A stretch of DNA of 64,000 nt from Clostridia bacterium (lineage in GTDB: Bacteria; Bacillota; Clostridia; Christensenellales; UBA1242), in contig CAAGDD010000004.1 of the NCBI GenBank assembly GCA_900768545.1, forward strand, positions 248,001-312,000. The letters are read 5' to 3'. The translations under genes were made by a program, and so were the position numbers. This document shows, piece after piece, positions 41,519-51,073 of this stretch (its first letter is position 1; the number at the start of each line of letters is the position of its first letter). The notes under the pieces were generated by a model. The model did no database searches. It was not told the DNA's origin and was given only the letters and a program-made list of their open reading frames with translations.

Positions 41519-44500
41519 ATGATTATGAAAAGAAAATATACCAAAATTCAAATGATGATTGTGGCAATAATTGCTTTTGTTTTTTGTGTGTTTTCTTTTT
41601 CTTTTTTCAAAATTGACACCGCCGAAGCACAATATGTTGAAAATTTTGACGAATTTCTTGACGATTTGAAATGTTTGTATCCTTCTTCTGCCGAAGATGA
41701 GATTTCAACGATGTCGATCGAAACTGACGACGAAGAAGATGATTATCAAACTCGATTGATTGTTGTTTCAAAACAAAAATTATACAGTTTTGGGGCGATT
41801 GCTAAGGCAGAATATGACGACTTGCACATTTTTAAATATAAAGACGCTCAAAGCGCAGAAGAAGCGTATAATTATTTTTCAAAACTTAAATATGTAGAAG
41901 CAGTCGAATACGATCAAAAAGTTCATGCAGCCGAAGTGGCAGATGAAGATCTGGCAACTCAAAGCCGTTCGTTTTATTCTTGGGGAGCGTCTTATTTGGG
42001 ATATGACGCATATCTTGACACGATGATCGAAACCACAACTGCTTGCAACGAAGTTTATGTTGCGGTTTTGGACTCGGGCATTTGCACAACTCACCCACTT
42101 TTGAAAAATCGAATTGTTTATGATCTTGGTCAAAATTTTACTACAGAAACAGTGACATCATCACGATATTCTTTTGAAGATGCAAATGGTCACGGCACAC
42201 ACGTTTCAGGCATTATCGCAGACGCGACACAAGCGAGAGAAAATTTGTCACTCAATGTTAAGATTATTCCAATGAAGGTGTTGGATAAAAATGGCGATGG
42301 GACAACCGCATATATAAGCGCAGCAATTAAAAAAGTAATTGAGTTGAATGATCAATTAGGTGCAAAATGTCAAGGCAAAATCCATTTGATGAATATGAGC
42401 CTTGGCGTAAAAAAGAAAGCTAGTTCATCTTCAAACGAAGTTCAAGTTCAATCAATTTCGACAGTTAAAACATATATGCATAATGCATATAATGCTGGCA
42501 TTTTGTCGATTGTTGCTGCGGGAAATGATGGAATTGATACTGCAGAAACCGCTCCAGCCGATGTTGACGATGCGATTGTTGTTTCGGCTTTGAGCTATGA
42601 TGAAAATGGTGAACTTTATTTTGATAGCGGCTACAGCAATTATGGTGCGACAGTAGATTTTTGCGCACCTGGGACTTCGGTTAAAAGTTCTTATCTTAAT
42701 GGCACTTATAGATATTTGACAGGCACTTCAATGGCGACTCCACACGTGACGGCGTGCTATGCGTTGGTTTTGTCAAATCCAAATTTTGATGATAAAAGTG
42801 TCGATGATATCACCACCATGCTTCAATCAAAAGCGATTGATGTGGGAACGCCGGGAAAAGATATCTATTGTGGCTATGGTTGCATAAATTTGACAAGCGT
42901 CGGCATAAACAATCAAGGCTATGTTGATTTTAGCTATGACGAAGGCGAATATAACAGTCCAATTTCGCTCTCACTTTCGTTTAATATGACGGGGCAGTCA
43001 AACACTTCGACTTATGAAATTTATTATTCGCTTGCTGACAATGTTGAAACTATAAACACAACTTCGACAAAATACACCGCACCAATCCAACTTTCAAAAA
43101 CAACAAAAGTCACTGCGATCGCTTATGTTCGAAGCAATGGCTTGTTGATTCAAAAGAGCTTGAAGGTGTCGAAAATATATTATTTTGACAATCTCGACCT
43201 TGAGAGCAATTTTGAAACTGCCGATGATGAAACTTTTGGCGGGGTGAGAATAACAAAATATCTCGGCTCGCTGACAAAACTTTATGTGCAAAATCAAATT
43301 GGCGGAAAGAATATTGTTGGAATCGACTCTCGTGCTTTCAATTCGTCAAAAGTCAAGACTTTGACGCTTCCTGACACTATCAAAACGTTGTATCGTGGGG
43401 CGTTTACAAACAATTCAATCTTGAAAGAAATTTCGTGCAACGGCACTGACATCGAGTTGGGCGAAGGTGCTTTTAGATATAGCAATATCGAAAAAATCGA
43501 TATGCCAAATATCAAAATTGTGGGCGATTTGTGCTTTGCAAACTGTCAAAAACTCAAAGAACTTAACATCAAAAACGCGACTTATGTCGGCTTAAACGCT
43601 TTGTCAGCATCTTCGATTGAAATGATAATTTTTGGAAAAGATATTGAACAAAACATCTCAAGTCAAACACTTTTGTCAATCAAAAAAGTTTTGGGATATG
43701 GTGACACTGCTGCCAAAACCTTGGCTGACAAATTCTCTGCCGAATTTGTTGATTTGGCGATCAAACTTGAAACTGATCTCAAACAACGTTATATCACGGC
43801 GGCTGACAAGAGCTTGACTATAAGTTTGACTGTTTATGGCTTGGGCTTGACTTATGAAACAAACTCGTCTTTGGGAGTTGTTGCGACTTGTAAACAAACA
43901 CAAATAAGTGATTTTGAAACAAAATTTGATTTCACTTTCACTTCGCTTGTGCCTCTTGTGGCAAACACTTTCCAAGTGAAATCTTTTGACCAATATGACG
44001 AAAGTGTGCAAACAATTCAAACAAAAATTTATCAAGTTCCACAAGATCGAGAAACCTTTGCTCTCACTTTTGACGACGGACTTTATTCGGTCTATGTTGA
44101 CGGCGAAAAAGTGACTTCGGGCACAAAACTTTATAAAGGTTTTGAATATAAAATCGATGTCATCGCTGATGACGGATATTCGGTGAGAAGCGTCAAAAAT
44201 AACGGGAAGTCACAACCATTAAACGAAGATCTTACAATTCCAAGTTCGCAAAATGAAGATGTTGATTTGGTCGTTTCGACACAGATCGTAAACACATTGA
44301 ATGTAAACTTTGAAATCGATTCGACAATCGGCTCGGTCAAGGTGGGCGATGTTGTTTGCGAGAGCACAACGGTCGAACGCACAAACGATTTGATATTTGC
44401 TGTTCAAACTGCTGACGGATATGTTGTTAAACAAATTTTGGTCAACGGTGTCGCAGCGACCGACGATGTTTTGCAGGATTTGGACAACAAGACTTTCAAA

Positions 44501-44908
44501 CTTTTGAATGTAACAACTCACAAAAATGTCAAGATTTTGCTTGAAAAGTCATATTATACTTTGACGATCACTCAAGGAAATGGTGGCACTTATTCGACAA
44601 GCGGCGTTAGCGGAAACTTGGTCGCAAATGGAGGAAAGGTTGTTATAAAATTGTCGGCAAGTTCGGGCTATCGACTCGATAATGTTATCGTAAACGGCAC
44701 GGCTGTGAAACTCAACGGAAACACTCTTGTTTTAGAGAATGTTCAACAAAACTATGACATCATTGTTGAGTGTGCAAAAACAAGCGGATTTAACGACGAA
44801 AACTCGATTGTTGGGCGATATTTGATTGTGTTTATCGTTTTGTTTGTTATCTTTTTGTCAGCAAGAATTGTCTTGCATTTCATTCGAAAAGAGAAAAACA
44901 GAAAATGA
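41519..44908 (+). CDS. Subtilisin-like serine protease (S8) with C-terminal repeat domains and membrane anchor
   Basis: 1129 residues. N-terminal signal/anchor (about 10-31), a pro-region, then an S8 catalytic domain with D185 (VAVLDSGI), H225 (NGHGTHVSG) and S404 (GTSMATPH). After it come a chitobiase C-terminal-like module (TYEIYYSLADN, about 500-560), a BspA-type leucine-rich repeat stretch (SKVKTLTLPDTIKTL, about 600-710), beta modules, a divergent InlB B-repeat-like domain (YYTLTITQGNGGTYS, about 1015-1085), and a final membrane span (about 1100-1122) with a basic tail. A surface-anchored protease facing outwards is the likely product. ATG codons at 41519 and 41525 are both possible; no Shine-Dalgarno. 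Confidence 0.93.
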   Translation: MIMKRKYTKIQMMIVAIIAFVFCVFSFSFFKIDTAEAQYVENFDEFLDDLKCLYPSSAEDEISTMSIETDDEEDDYQTRLIVVSKQKLYSFGAIAKAEYDDLHIFKYKDAQSAEEAYNYFSKLKYVEAVEYDQKVHAAEVADEDLATQSRSFYSWGASYLGYDAYLDTMIETTTACNEVYVAVLDSGICTTHPLLKNRIVYDLGQNFTTETVTSSRYSFEDANGHGTHVSGIIADATQARENLSLNVKIIPMKVLDKNGDGTTAYISAAIKKVIELNDQLGAKCQGKIHLMNMSLGVKKKASSSSNEVQVQSISTVKTYMHNAYNAGILSIVAAGNDGIDTAETAPADVDDAIVVSALSYDENGELYFDSGYSNYGATVDFCAPGTSVKSSYLNGTYRYLTGTSMATPHVTACYALVLSNPNFDDKSVDDITTMLQSKAIDVGTPGKDIYCGYGCINLTSVGINNQGYVDFSYDEGEYNSPISLSLSFNMTGQSNTSTYEIYYSLADNVETINTTSTKYTAPIQLSKTTKVTAIAYVRSNGLLIQKSLKVSKIYYFDNLDLESNFETADDETFGGVRITKYLGSLTKLYVQNQIGGKNIVGIDSRAFNSSKVKTLTLPDTIKTLYRGAFTNNSILKEISCNGTDIELGEGAFRYSNIEKIDMPNIKIVGDLCFANCQKLKELNIKNATYVGLNALSASSIEMIIFGKDIEQNISSQTLLSIKKVLGYGDTAAKTLADKFSAEFVDLAIKLETDLKQRYITAADKSLTISLTVYGLGLTYETNSSLGVVATCKQTQISDFETKFDFTFTSLVPLVANTFQVKSFDQYDESVQTIQTKIYQVPQDRETFALTFDDGLYSVYVDGEKVTSGTKLYKGFEYKIDVIADDGYSVRSVKNNGKSQPLNEDLTIPSSQNEDVDLVVSTQIVNTLNVNFEIDSTIGSVKVGDVVCESTTVERTNDLIFAVQTADGYVVKQILVNGVAATDDVLQDLDNKTFKLLNVTTHKNVKILLEKSYYTLTITQGNGGTYSTSGVSGNLVANGGKVVIKLSASSGYRLDNVIVNGTAVKLNGNTLVLENVQQNYDIIVECAKTSGFNDENSIVGRYLIVFIVLFVIFLSARIVLHFIRKEKNRK

Positions 44909-45002
44909 AATCTTTTGAAAGTTTTAGATGATGTTTGCAAATTTATATGAAAAAATTGTTACAAAAATTTTTTGAATTTTAAATAAAATTTTATGTATTT
45001 TG

Positions 45003-45032
45003 TTGACAGAAATTTTTGTTTAATGCTACAAT
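45003..45032 (+). promoter_or_regulatory. Promoter of lemA
   Basis: TTGACA (45003-45008), 18-base spacer, TACAAT (45027-45032); GGAGG lies before the ATG at 45057. Confidence 0.8.
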
Positions 45033-45056
45033 GTCATTGTTAATGGAGGTATTATT

Positions 45057-45635
45057 ATGGAACCATGGGCTATTGCCTTAATTTGTATTGCGGCTTTCAT
45101 TGTTGTTGCAGCTATTGCTATTGTCGTTTGGGCTATTAAAGTTTACAACAACTTGATCAGACTTCGCAACAATGCTGATGAAGCATATTCGACAATGGAT
45201 GTTTACATGAAAAAGAGATACGATCTTATTCCAAACCTTGTAGAAACTGTTAAAGGTTATGCAAAGCACGAATCTGAAACACTCACAAAGGTTATGGAAG
45301 CAAGATATTCTTGTATGTCTGCAAACGATCCTACTGAAAAAGCTGAAAAAGAAAATATGTTGACTGGCACTTTGAAAACTTTGTTTAATGTGACAGAAAA
45401 CTATCCAGAATTGAAGGCTGATAAAAACTTTACAGAACTTCAAAATTCACTCAAAAATTTGGAAACTGAAATCGCTCAATCAAGAAAATATTACAATGGT
45501 TGTGTAAAAGTTTACAATACCAAAACTGAAGTTTTCCCTTCAAATATCATTGCTAGAAAATTTAAATTTGAAAAGAAAGTTTTGTTTGAAATCGAAGATA
45601 AAGAAGAAAGAAAAGCTCCAAAAGTTAGTTTTTAA
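45057..45635 (+). CDS. lemA: LemA family protein
   Basis: 192 residues: an N-terminal membrane span (about 6-28) and a long helical cytoplasmic or external domain with the family core VYNNLIRLRNNADEAYSTMDVYMKKRYDLIPNLVE (read in parts) and EARYS. Function is unknown in most bacteria. It stands directly before a DUF2207-type gene, a recurrent pairing. Shine-Dalgarno GGAGG at a good distance. Confidence 0.93.
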   Translation: MEPWAIALICIAAFIVVAAIAIVVWAIKVYNNLIRLRNNADEAYSTMDVYMKKRYDLIPNLVETVKGYAKHESETLTKVMEARYSCMSANDPTEKAEKENMLTGTLKTLFNVTENYPELKADKNFTELQNSLKNLETEIAQSRKYYNGCVKVYNTKTEVFPSNIIARKFKFEKKVLFEIEDKEERKAPKVSF

Positions 45636-45657
45636 TTTTAATTGACAGGTTGATAAA

Positions 45658-46959
45658 ATGAAAAATGCCCTTATAAAATCCTTTTTAGGTATGTTTGTTT
45701 TGATTAACATAATATTCTTTGAGGATATTATGGGTATTTTTTATATCCTTAGTGACATTATTTGGGCAGCGTGTAATTTCGACATTATGGCGATAATTTT
45801 GGGCTGTGTTTGGGCAGTTGCTTTTATTGTGTTTTTGATACAATTTTTCCGCCGACGCGACAAACACGACACTGTCGAAGTGGTAGAGTTTTCGTGCCCA
45901 GAAGATATGACACCGGCTGAAGTTGGCTTTTTGGTTGATGGAATCGTTGACGGAAGCGATATTTCGTCGCTTATTGTTTATTGGGCGGGCAAAAAATATC
46001 TAACAATATCAAAAGACAAAAATCAAGTGTTGACAAGACTTGTTGATGTTTTGCCAGAAGAGTGCAAGGACTATGAAAAAGATTTGTTCAACTTTATTTT
46101 TGCAGGCAGAAAAGAAACTCAAATGACTGAAGTTGCGAGCCGTTTGAAAGAGCGTCAAGATTTGATGAACAGCGTTGTTTCGAAAATAGAAAGACCAGCA
46201 AGCAAGTTGTATTTCAATTCGAAAACAATTTGGCTTCGTCAATTTTATGTGATTTTCTTCGCATTTATGTTTTGGTTGTCTATTATGTATTTGCGTTTGG
46301 AACATTATGCTGATGTTGTCCCTATCATCGAAATTGTCGCACTTGTTGCCACTGCGTTGTTTTTGGTTTGTAGCGATTGGCTGTTGACTTATTATGATTA
46401 TAGGCACAAAAACAAATCGTCAAAAGGGCGTGTTGCATCATTTATTGTATTTTTGATTTTGATCGCCGGAATGGGTGTGGCATGTTTTTTCTTCTTTGAA
46501 ACCGACTACTACAAAGTTGTGCTTTTGCTTGCTTGTGTAGCAATTATGTGCGTCATTGTGCTTTTAAATTGCAAAATGCAAATCTATTCAAAGGCTGGGC
46601 AAGAAAAACTTGGCCAGGTGCTTGGACTTCGAAACTATATCAATGTGGCTGAAAAAGACCGCATCGCTATGCTTGTTGAAGAAGATCCCGAAGTTTTCTT
46701 CGAAATTTTGCCTTTCGCTTCTGTTTTGGGGGTGAGCGACAAGTGGATTAAGGACTTCCAAATTCCTGATTCAAACATCAAAATTGACGAAGAAACTCTT
46801 GTAAATATCGCGATTTTGTCAAGATTTATGTCGTCGAGCGCTTTCAATTTTGCGCGTTATGCGTCATTTATGAAGGTTTTGAGAGTTGCTGGCACCATTG
46901 CAATATCTATGGGGCGCGGCGGTAAGGGCTCAAACTTTGGCGGGAAGCGTCGAAGATAA
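45658..46959 (+). CDS. DUF2207-type membrane protein
   Basis: 433 residues. Two spans near the N-terminus (about 13-60), a soluble part with PEDMTPAEVGFLVDG and SLIVYWAGKKYLTI, which is the DUF2207 signature, then further spans (about 195-300), and a glycine/arginine-rich tail (GRGGKGSNFGGKRRR). The large N-terminal extracellular domain common in the family is missing, so this is a short version. It lies 22 bases after lemA and probably works with it; no reaction is known. Confidence 0.85.
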   Translation: MKNALIKSFLGMFVLINIIFFEDIMGIFYILSDIIWAACNFDIMAIILGCVWAVAFIVFLIQFFRRRDKHDTVEVVEFSCPEDMTPAEVGFLVDGIVDGSDISSLIVYWAGKKYLTISKDKNQVLTRLVDVLPEECKDYEKDLFNFIFAGRKETQMTEVASRLKERQDLMNSVVSKIERPASKLYFNSKTIWLRQFYVIFFAFMFWLSIMYLRLEHYADVVPIIEIVALVATALFLVCSDWLLTYYDYRHKNKSSKGRVASFIVFLILIAGMGVACFFFFETDYYKVVLLLACVAIMCVIVLLNCKMQIYSKAGQEKLGQVLGLRNYINVAEKDRIAMLVEEDPEVFFEILPFASVLGVSDKWIKDFQIPDSNIKIDEETLVNIAILSRFMSSSAFNFARYASFMKVLRVAGTIAISMGRGGKGSNFGGKRRR

Positions 46960-47003
46960 AACAATTTTGATTTTAAAATTAATTTAAGTTTTTAATAAAA
47001 AAG

Positions 47004-47027
47004 GCATACAATTTGTATGCTTTTTTT
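47004..47027 (+). terminator. Rho-independent terminator of lemA operon
   Basis: GCATACAA/TTGTATGC palindrome followed by seven T. Confidence 0.9.
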
Positions 47028-47258
47028 GTTTGAATAGATATTATTATTTTCAAATTGACTTTTAATTAAGTTTTAAACTTTTAGACAGCGTCTTGATGTT
47101 TTTTTGATTATGTTTTGACAATTTAGAAGCATCTCGATCCTTCTTTTAGGCGGCGTTCTGACGCTTTGATGTCGCGCGTTTGCGTTTTGGTGTTTTTAAA
47201 TTGTGCTTTAAGCAAATTGATTGTATTTTTGCACTATTTAAAAGGCGTTTAGATGCTT
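47028..47258. other. Intergenic region with imperfect short repeats
   Basis: About 230 bases between the terminator and the convergent lipoprotein stop. Imperfect echoes of TTTTAGRCRGCGTYTTGATG occur (about 47080, 47145, 47243). I see no gene or RNA. They could be the worn remains of a coding or mobile sequence. Confidence 0.35.
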
Positions 47259-48944
47259 TTAATAAGCAACAACATCATAATCTTCGTTTGATGATTTTTG
47301 ATTTTCAGCGTCAGTTTTGTTTTTGCTGTAATTAAAATCACTCATCTTTTTTGGACTGGCGTTTACATATCCATAAGGCATTGCAAGGCGGTTGAGATTG
47401 TTTGATGGAATGTTATAAAATCCGCCCATCGTATAGTATTGCATTGGATATTGTGCCATTGGGGCGTTTTGAGCCATTTTGTTGAAGGCAAAATTTCCAC
47501 CAACTGCGCCGTTTGCTCCATACATTCCAAGCCCGTTTGCGTAACCATTTGGATAAGCAAAAGTATCGATATTTCGTGCCATTGGACCATAAGTGTCAGT
47601 GTTTCTGCCAACATTAAAACGCCCAAATCGATTGTAAACATTTCCCATTGTGCCTATGCCACAAGTGTAATTTTCTGGGATCATCATATTTTGAATATGA
47701 GGATAATACATCATATTTTGATTGCGGGGTTGGATCATCGGTGGGCGAGAAAAGTTTGGGTCAATGTCATTGTTTTCGACCTTTTTGTCTATTTCATCTT
47801 CATTTTCAGGTAAATATGTGTCGATATTTTTTTGAAGCACATTGCGTGGCTTTTCAGTTTGTTTTTCATCGATCACAACAGGTCTTTCATCGATCGCGGG
47901 ATTAGTTGTGAAGTTTTTGTTGTTGTCTGTTTTTTCACAATTTTCACAAACTATATCGTCGTTGTTTTGCACTGTTTGTTGAGTTTGTGGGCGAATTTGA
48001 TTTTTGATTTCATCAAATGACAAATATTGAGCATTGTTTAAAGTGTTACAATTTTCGCAAGTTTTGTTTTGCTCTGTGGTTGTTTGATTTGAGTTGTTTT
48101 GATTTGAAACTTGTTCGTTGTTTGTATGATTTGAAATTTGAGTGTTAGCATTTTCTAAATTGTTTGAGTTTTGTGTGTTTTGTGGTTGATTTTGAGTGTT
48201 TTGATTTGTTGAGCTCCCTGTGTTTTGAGTTTGATTTGTTTGGCTTTCAAAATTTTGATTTGTATTGTTTGTGTCGGCTATTGGTCTGCCTTGATTGTCA
48301 AAAAGTTGTTTTGAATTGTCAATCACGACAGGTTTGTTGACATTTTCGGGATAACTTGAATTTTCGTTGCAATCAAAATAAAAGCCTAGTTCTTCAAGTG
48401 TTTTGATTATGTTTTCATAATAAGCTGAACGTGTGTTTGAGTTGCACGCAAGCCGATTGAATTTTGCGTTGATTTTTTCGGCGTTCTTTTCTGTTTTCTT
48501 TTTAAGAGAAACTATCGACTTGATTGTGCTGTCGAGTTCGTTTTTGCTATATGATACCGAATTTGTGTATTTGCAAAGGTTGCTGGTCAAATCTTTCACT
48601 GCATTTATCTGCGCTTTTGACAATTTTACATCTTTTTCAAGGCAATTTTTGAGTTTTCCTGTTTCAAGCAAGATGACTTTTTTGTAATTGTCTTCGTTTA
48701 AAAGTGCGTTTTGAGTCGATTCAAAATTTGAATAGGCGTTTTTTGATGCGATGTTTTCAATGCTCGATTTGCTTATGGCAAGGTCGTTTGGATTGACCGA
48801 TTGAACCTTGCTGATCATATTTGATGTATCGTCGAGTTGGTGACTCAAATTGTTTACCGCTGAGTCTGACGCGCTTGTGCCGCCGCAGCCGACCATCGTT
48901 ACACACAAGCCTAGAGCCATTGCACTCAATAAAATTTTCTTCAT
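47259..48944 (-). CDS. Q/N-rich lipoprotein
   Basis: 561 residues. Lipoprotein signal with VGC and modified Cys20. Residues 25-195 form a helical region with Ser/Asn/Lys-rich helices. Residues about 200-330 are a low-complexity stretch of Asn, Gln, Thr and Ser (NTQNQPQNTQNSNN-like), similar in composition to prion-like domains. Two CENC motifs follow (about 297-300 and 336-339). The end (about 400-535) is rich in Asn, Met, Tyr, Gly and Pro (RNQNMMYYPHIQNMM). It diverges from spoVAC with about 100 bases between, and GGAGGG precedes its ATG. A spore-envelope role is a guess from position and composition. No homologue recognised. Confidence 0.8.
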   Translation of the reverse strand: MKKILLSAMALGLCVTMVGCGGTSASDSAVNNLSHQLDDTSNMISKVQSVNPNDLAISKSSIENIASKNAYSNFESTQNALLNEDNYKKVILLETGKLKNCLEKDVKLSKAQINAVKDLTSNLCKYTNSVSYSKNELDSTIKSIVSLKKKTEKNAEKINAKFNRLACNSNTRSAYYENIIKTLEELGFYFDCNENSSYPENVNKPVVIDNSKQLFDNQGRPIADTNNTNQNFESQTNQTQNTGSSTNQNTQNQPQNTQNSNNLENANTQISNHTNNEQVSNQNNSNQTTTEQNKTCENCNTLNNAQYLSFDEIKNQIRPQTQQTVQNNDDIVCENCEKTDNNKNFTTNPAIDERPVVIDEKQTEKPRNVLQKNIDTYLPENEDEIDKKVENNDIDPNFSRPPMIQPRNQNMMYYPHIQNMMIPENYTCGIGTMGNVYNRFGRFNVGRNTDTYGPMARNIDTFAYPNGYANGLGMYGANGAVGGNFAFNKMAQNAPMAQYPMQYYTMGGFYNIPSNNLNRLAMPYGYVNASPKKMSDFNYSKNKTDAENQKSSNEDYDVVAY

Positions 48945-49048
48945 ATTCCCTCCAATTTTGTTTTAGTTTTTGCAAAAGTTGCTCGATTATGCATTTTTGA
49001 GTTTATTTTTGTGTGTTTTGGAAAAAATATTGCGAGAAAGGAGAATGT

Positions 49049-49504
49049 ATGGAAGACAAAAAACGCAATGCGGCTTACAACAAATATGTTTCGTCGAAGG
49101 TGCCAAAGACCAAGGCGTGGCCGTCGCTTTTTAACTCATTTTGGGTTGGTGGGTTGATTTGTGTGCTTGGGCAGGGTATAAATGATGTAATTTTGCTGAT
49201 TTTTCCAAATATGTCGCAGCAATCCGCGTGGGCGTGGACACTGATTATTTTGATTTTCTTGGCGTCGCTTTTGACCGGTCTTGGCGTTTATGACCAAATT
49301 GGAAAGTTTGCCGGCGGCGGCTCAATCGTTCCTATCACTGGATTTTCAAATTCGATCACAAGTCCGTCGATTGAGTTTAAAAACGAAGGTATTGTTTATG
49401 GAATTTGTGTCAAAATGTTTACAATAGCGGGACCAGTCATCGTTTTTGGAACTGTAGCGAGCATTGCTGTTGGATTTATTTATTGGATAATTTCTCTGTT
49501 TTAA
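49049..49504 (+). CDS. spoVAC: Stage V sporulation protein AC
   Basis: Part of the SpoVA channel that moves Ca-dipicolinate into the forespore and out at germination. 151 residues with about four spans; GGLICVLGQGINDV and GVYDQIGKFAGGGSIVPITGFSNSI (read in parts) are the SpoVAC/AE signature. The ATG at 49049 follows AAGGAG; a longer frame starts 12 codons earlier without such a site. SpoVAD follows nine bases later. Confidence 0.95.
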   Translation: MEDKKRNAAYNKYVSSKVPKTKAWPSLFNSFWVGGLICVLGQGINDVILLIFPNMSQQSAWAWTLIILIFLASLLTGLGVYDQIGKFAGGGSIVPITGFSNSITSPSIEFKNEGIVYGICVKMFTIAGPVIVFGTVASIAVGFIYWIISLF

Positions 49505-49513
49505 AGGTGAAAA

Positions 49514-50512
49514 ATGGAACAAAAATATCAAACAATTATATTAAAAAAACAGCCCAAAATCATAAGTTCTTATGCTATTGTTGGGCCGAAAGAAGGGCAG
49601 GGGAACTTTGCTCGATATTTCGATTATGTGATGAAAAATGACTGCTTTGGCGAAAAAACTTTTGAAAAAGCCGAGCGAAAAATGATGGAAACTGCCATAA
49701 CTGGAGTTATCGAAAAGGCGCATTTGGCGGCAAAAGATGTTGATTTGTTGATATCTGGCGATCTTTTAAACCAAATTATTAGTTCGTCTTATGCGGCGCG
49801 TGCGTTTCAATTTCCGTTTTTGGGAGTGTATGGGGCATGCTCGACAATGGCAGAAAGCATTGCGGTTGCTTCGGTGCTGGTTGACGGCGGTTATTTTGAA
49901 AATGTAGTGTGCTGCACGGGTTCGCACTTTTCGACGGCTGAAAGACAATATCGATTTCCGCTTGAACTTGGAAATCAGCGTCCACCAACTTCTCAATGGA
50001 CAGTCACGGGTGCGGGCGGTTGCGTTTTGTCGCTAAACGGTGAAGGTCCGCGCATAACTCGTGTTACGCTTGGGAAAGTTGTCGATTGGGGCATAAATGA
50101 TGTAAATAATATGGGTGCGGCAATGGCACCTGCGGCGCGCGACACGCTTTTGGCGCACTTTCGAAACACCAAAACCACGCCAGAAGATTATGACTTGATT
50201 TTGACTGGGGACCTTGGAAAACTTGGCAGCGAAATTTTGATTGATTTAATGGACGACGAAGGCATAACCTTGGGACGCAACTACGGCGACTGCGGACAGA
50301 TGTATTATCGGCGTGAACAAAAAACGCTTTGTGGCGGCTCGGGAGCGGGCTGCTGTGCGACTGTTTTCAATTCTTATGTTATGGCGAAAATCAAAGACGG
50401 AACATATAAAAAAGTTCTGTTTTTGCCCACTGGGGCACTTTTGAGCACAACATCGTCGCAGCAAGGCGAAACGATCCCCGGAGTGTGTCACGCTGTTGTA
50501 ATAGAAAATTAA
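49514..50512 (+). CDS. spoVAD: Stage V sporulation protein AD
   Basis: Soluble SpoVA component with a thiolase-like fold that binds dipicolinate. 332 residues, full length. VGVYGACSTMAES-type Cys loop (about 110-120), CTGSHFSTAERQYRFPLELGNQRPPTSQWTVTGAG (read in parts), and LTGDLGKLGSEI are diagnostic. Shine-Dalgarno AAAGGTG. Second gene of the spoVAC-AD-AE operon, expected to be forespore-specific (sigma-G in Bacillus); I could not pick out a convincing sigma-G promoter. Confidence 0.96.
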   Translation: MEQKYQTIILKKQPKIISSYAIVGPKEGQGNFARYFDYVMKNDCFGEKTFEKAERKMMETAITGVIEKAHLAAKDVDLLISGDLLNQIISSSYAARAFQFPFLGVYGACSTMAESIAVASVLVDGGYFENVVCCTGSHFSTAERQYRFPLELGNQRPPTSQWTVTGAGGCVLSLNGEGPRITRVTLGKVVDWGINDVNNMGAAMAPAARDTLLAHFRNTKTTPEDYDLILTGDLGKLGSEILIDLMDDEGITLGRNYGDCGQMYYRREQKTLCGGSGAGCCATVFNSYVMAKIKDGTYKKVLFLPTGALLSTTSSQQGETIPGVCHAVVIEN

Positions 50513-50523
50513 AAGGAGAAAAA

Positions 50524-50892
50524 ATGGATATCTTTTTGACCTATTTATGGGTGTTTTTGATAGGTGGATTTGTCTGTGCGATTGGTGAACTTTTGATCAT
50601 CACCACAAACATAACTTCGGCAAGAATACTTGTTTCGTTTGAACTTGTTGGCGTACTTTTGGAAGCAATCGGCATCTATGATTATATTTCAAATTTTGCA
50701 AAAGCGGGAATAAATGTGCCTATCATTGGTTTTGGTGCATCACTTGCTCGTGGGGTGATTGGAGCTGTCAAAACGCACGGACTTCTTGGCATTTTTACAG
50801 GTGGCTTGACTGCAACAGCGGGCGGCATCGCGGCAGCAATCGGTTTTGCGTTTTTGTTTGCACTGATATTTAAGTCACATACTAAAAAATAG
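50524..50892 (+). CDS. spoVAE: Stage V sporulation protein AE (AEb type)
   Basis: 122 residues, about four spans, with FLIGGFVCAIGELLI and GIYDYISNFAKAGINVPIIGFG, the same architecture as SpoVAC. The ATG at 50524 has AAAGGAG; an upstream in-frame start lies inside spoVAD. Last gene of the operon. The order AC-AD-AE without AA/AB/AF is the usual clostridial minimum. Confidence 0.94.
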   Translation: MDIFLTYLWVFLIGGFVCAIGELLIITTNITSARILVSFELVGVLLEAIGIYDYISNFAKAGINVPIIGFGASLARGVIGAVKTHGLLGIFTGGLTATAGGIAAAIGFAFLFALIFKSHTKK

Positions 50893-50940
50893 CATACTAC
50901 GCTTTGCGTTGTGTAGTATTCAATGCATACTACACAACAT
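50892..50940. other. Three alternating CATACTAC elements (alternative hairpins)
   Basis: ATACTAC (50894-50900) can pair with GTAGTAT (50913-50919), or GTTGTGTAGTAT (50908-50919) can pair with ATACTACACAAC (50927-50938), 12 perfect pairs. The two folds exclude each other. There is no T run. The core CATACTACAC resembles CATATTACAC at 21451. Confidence 0.55.
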
Positions 50941-51073
50941 ATTGATTTGTTAGATGCTTTATAATTTCCTTCAAAACTGAAATTTGACTTTTTAAAAAGT
51001 CATTTTTTTGTATAAAAAATGCGATTTTTGTTTTTTATTAAAGATTGAAAAACTTTTTTCATATATATTAACA

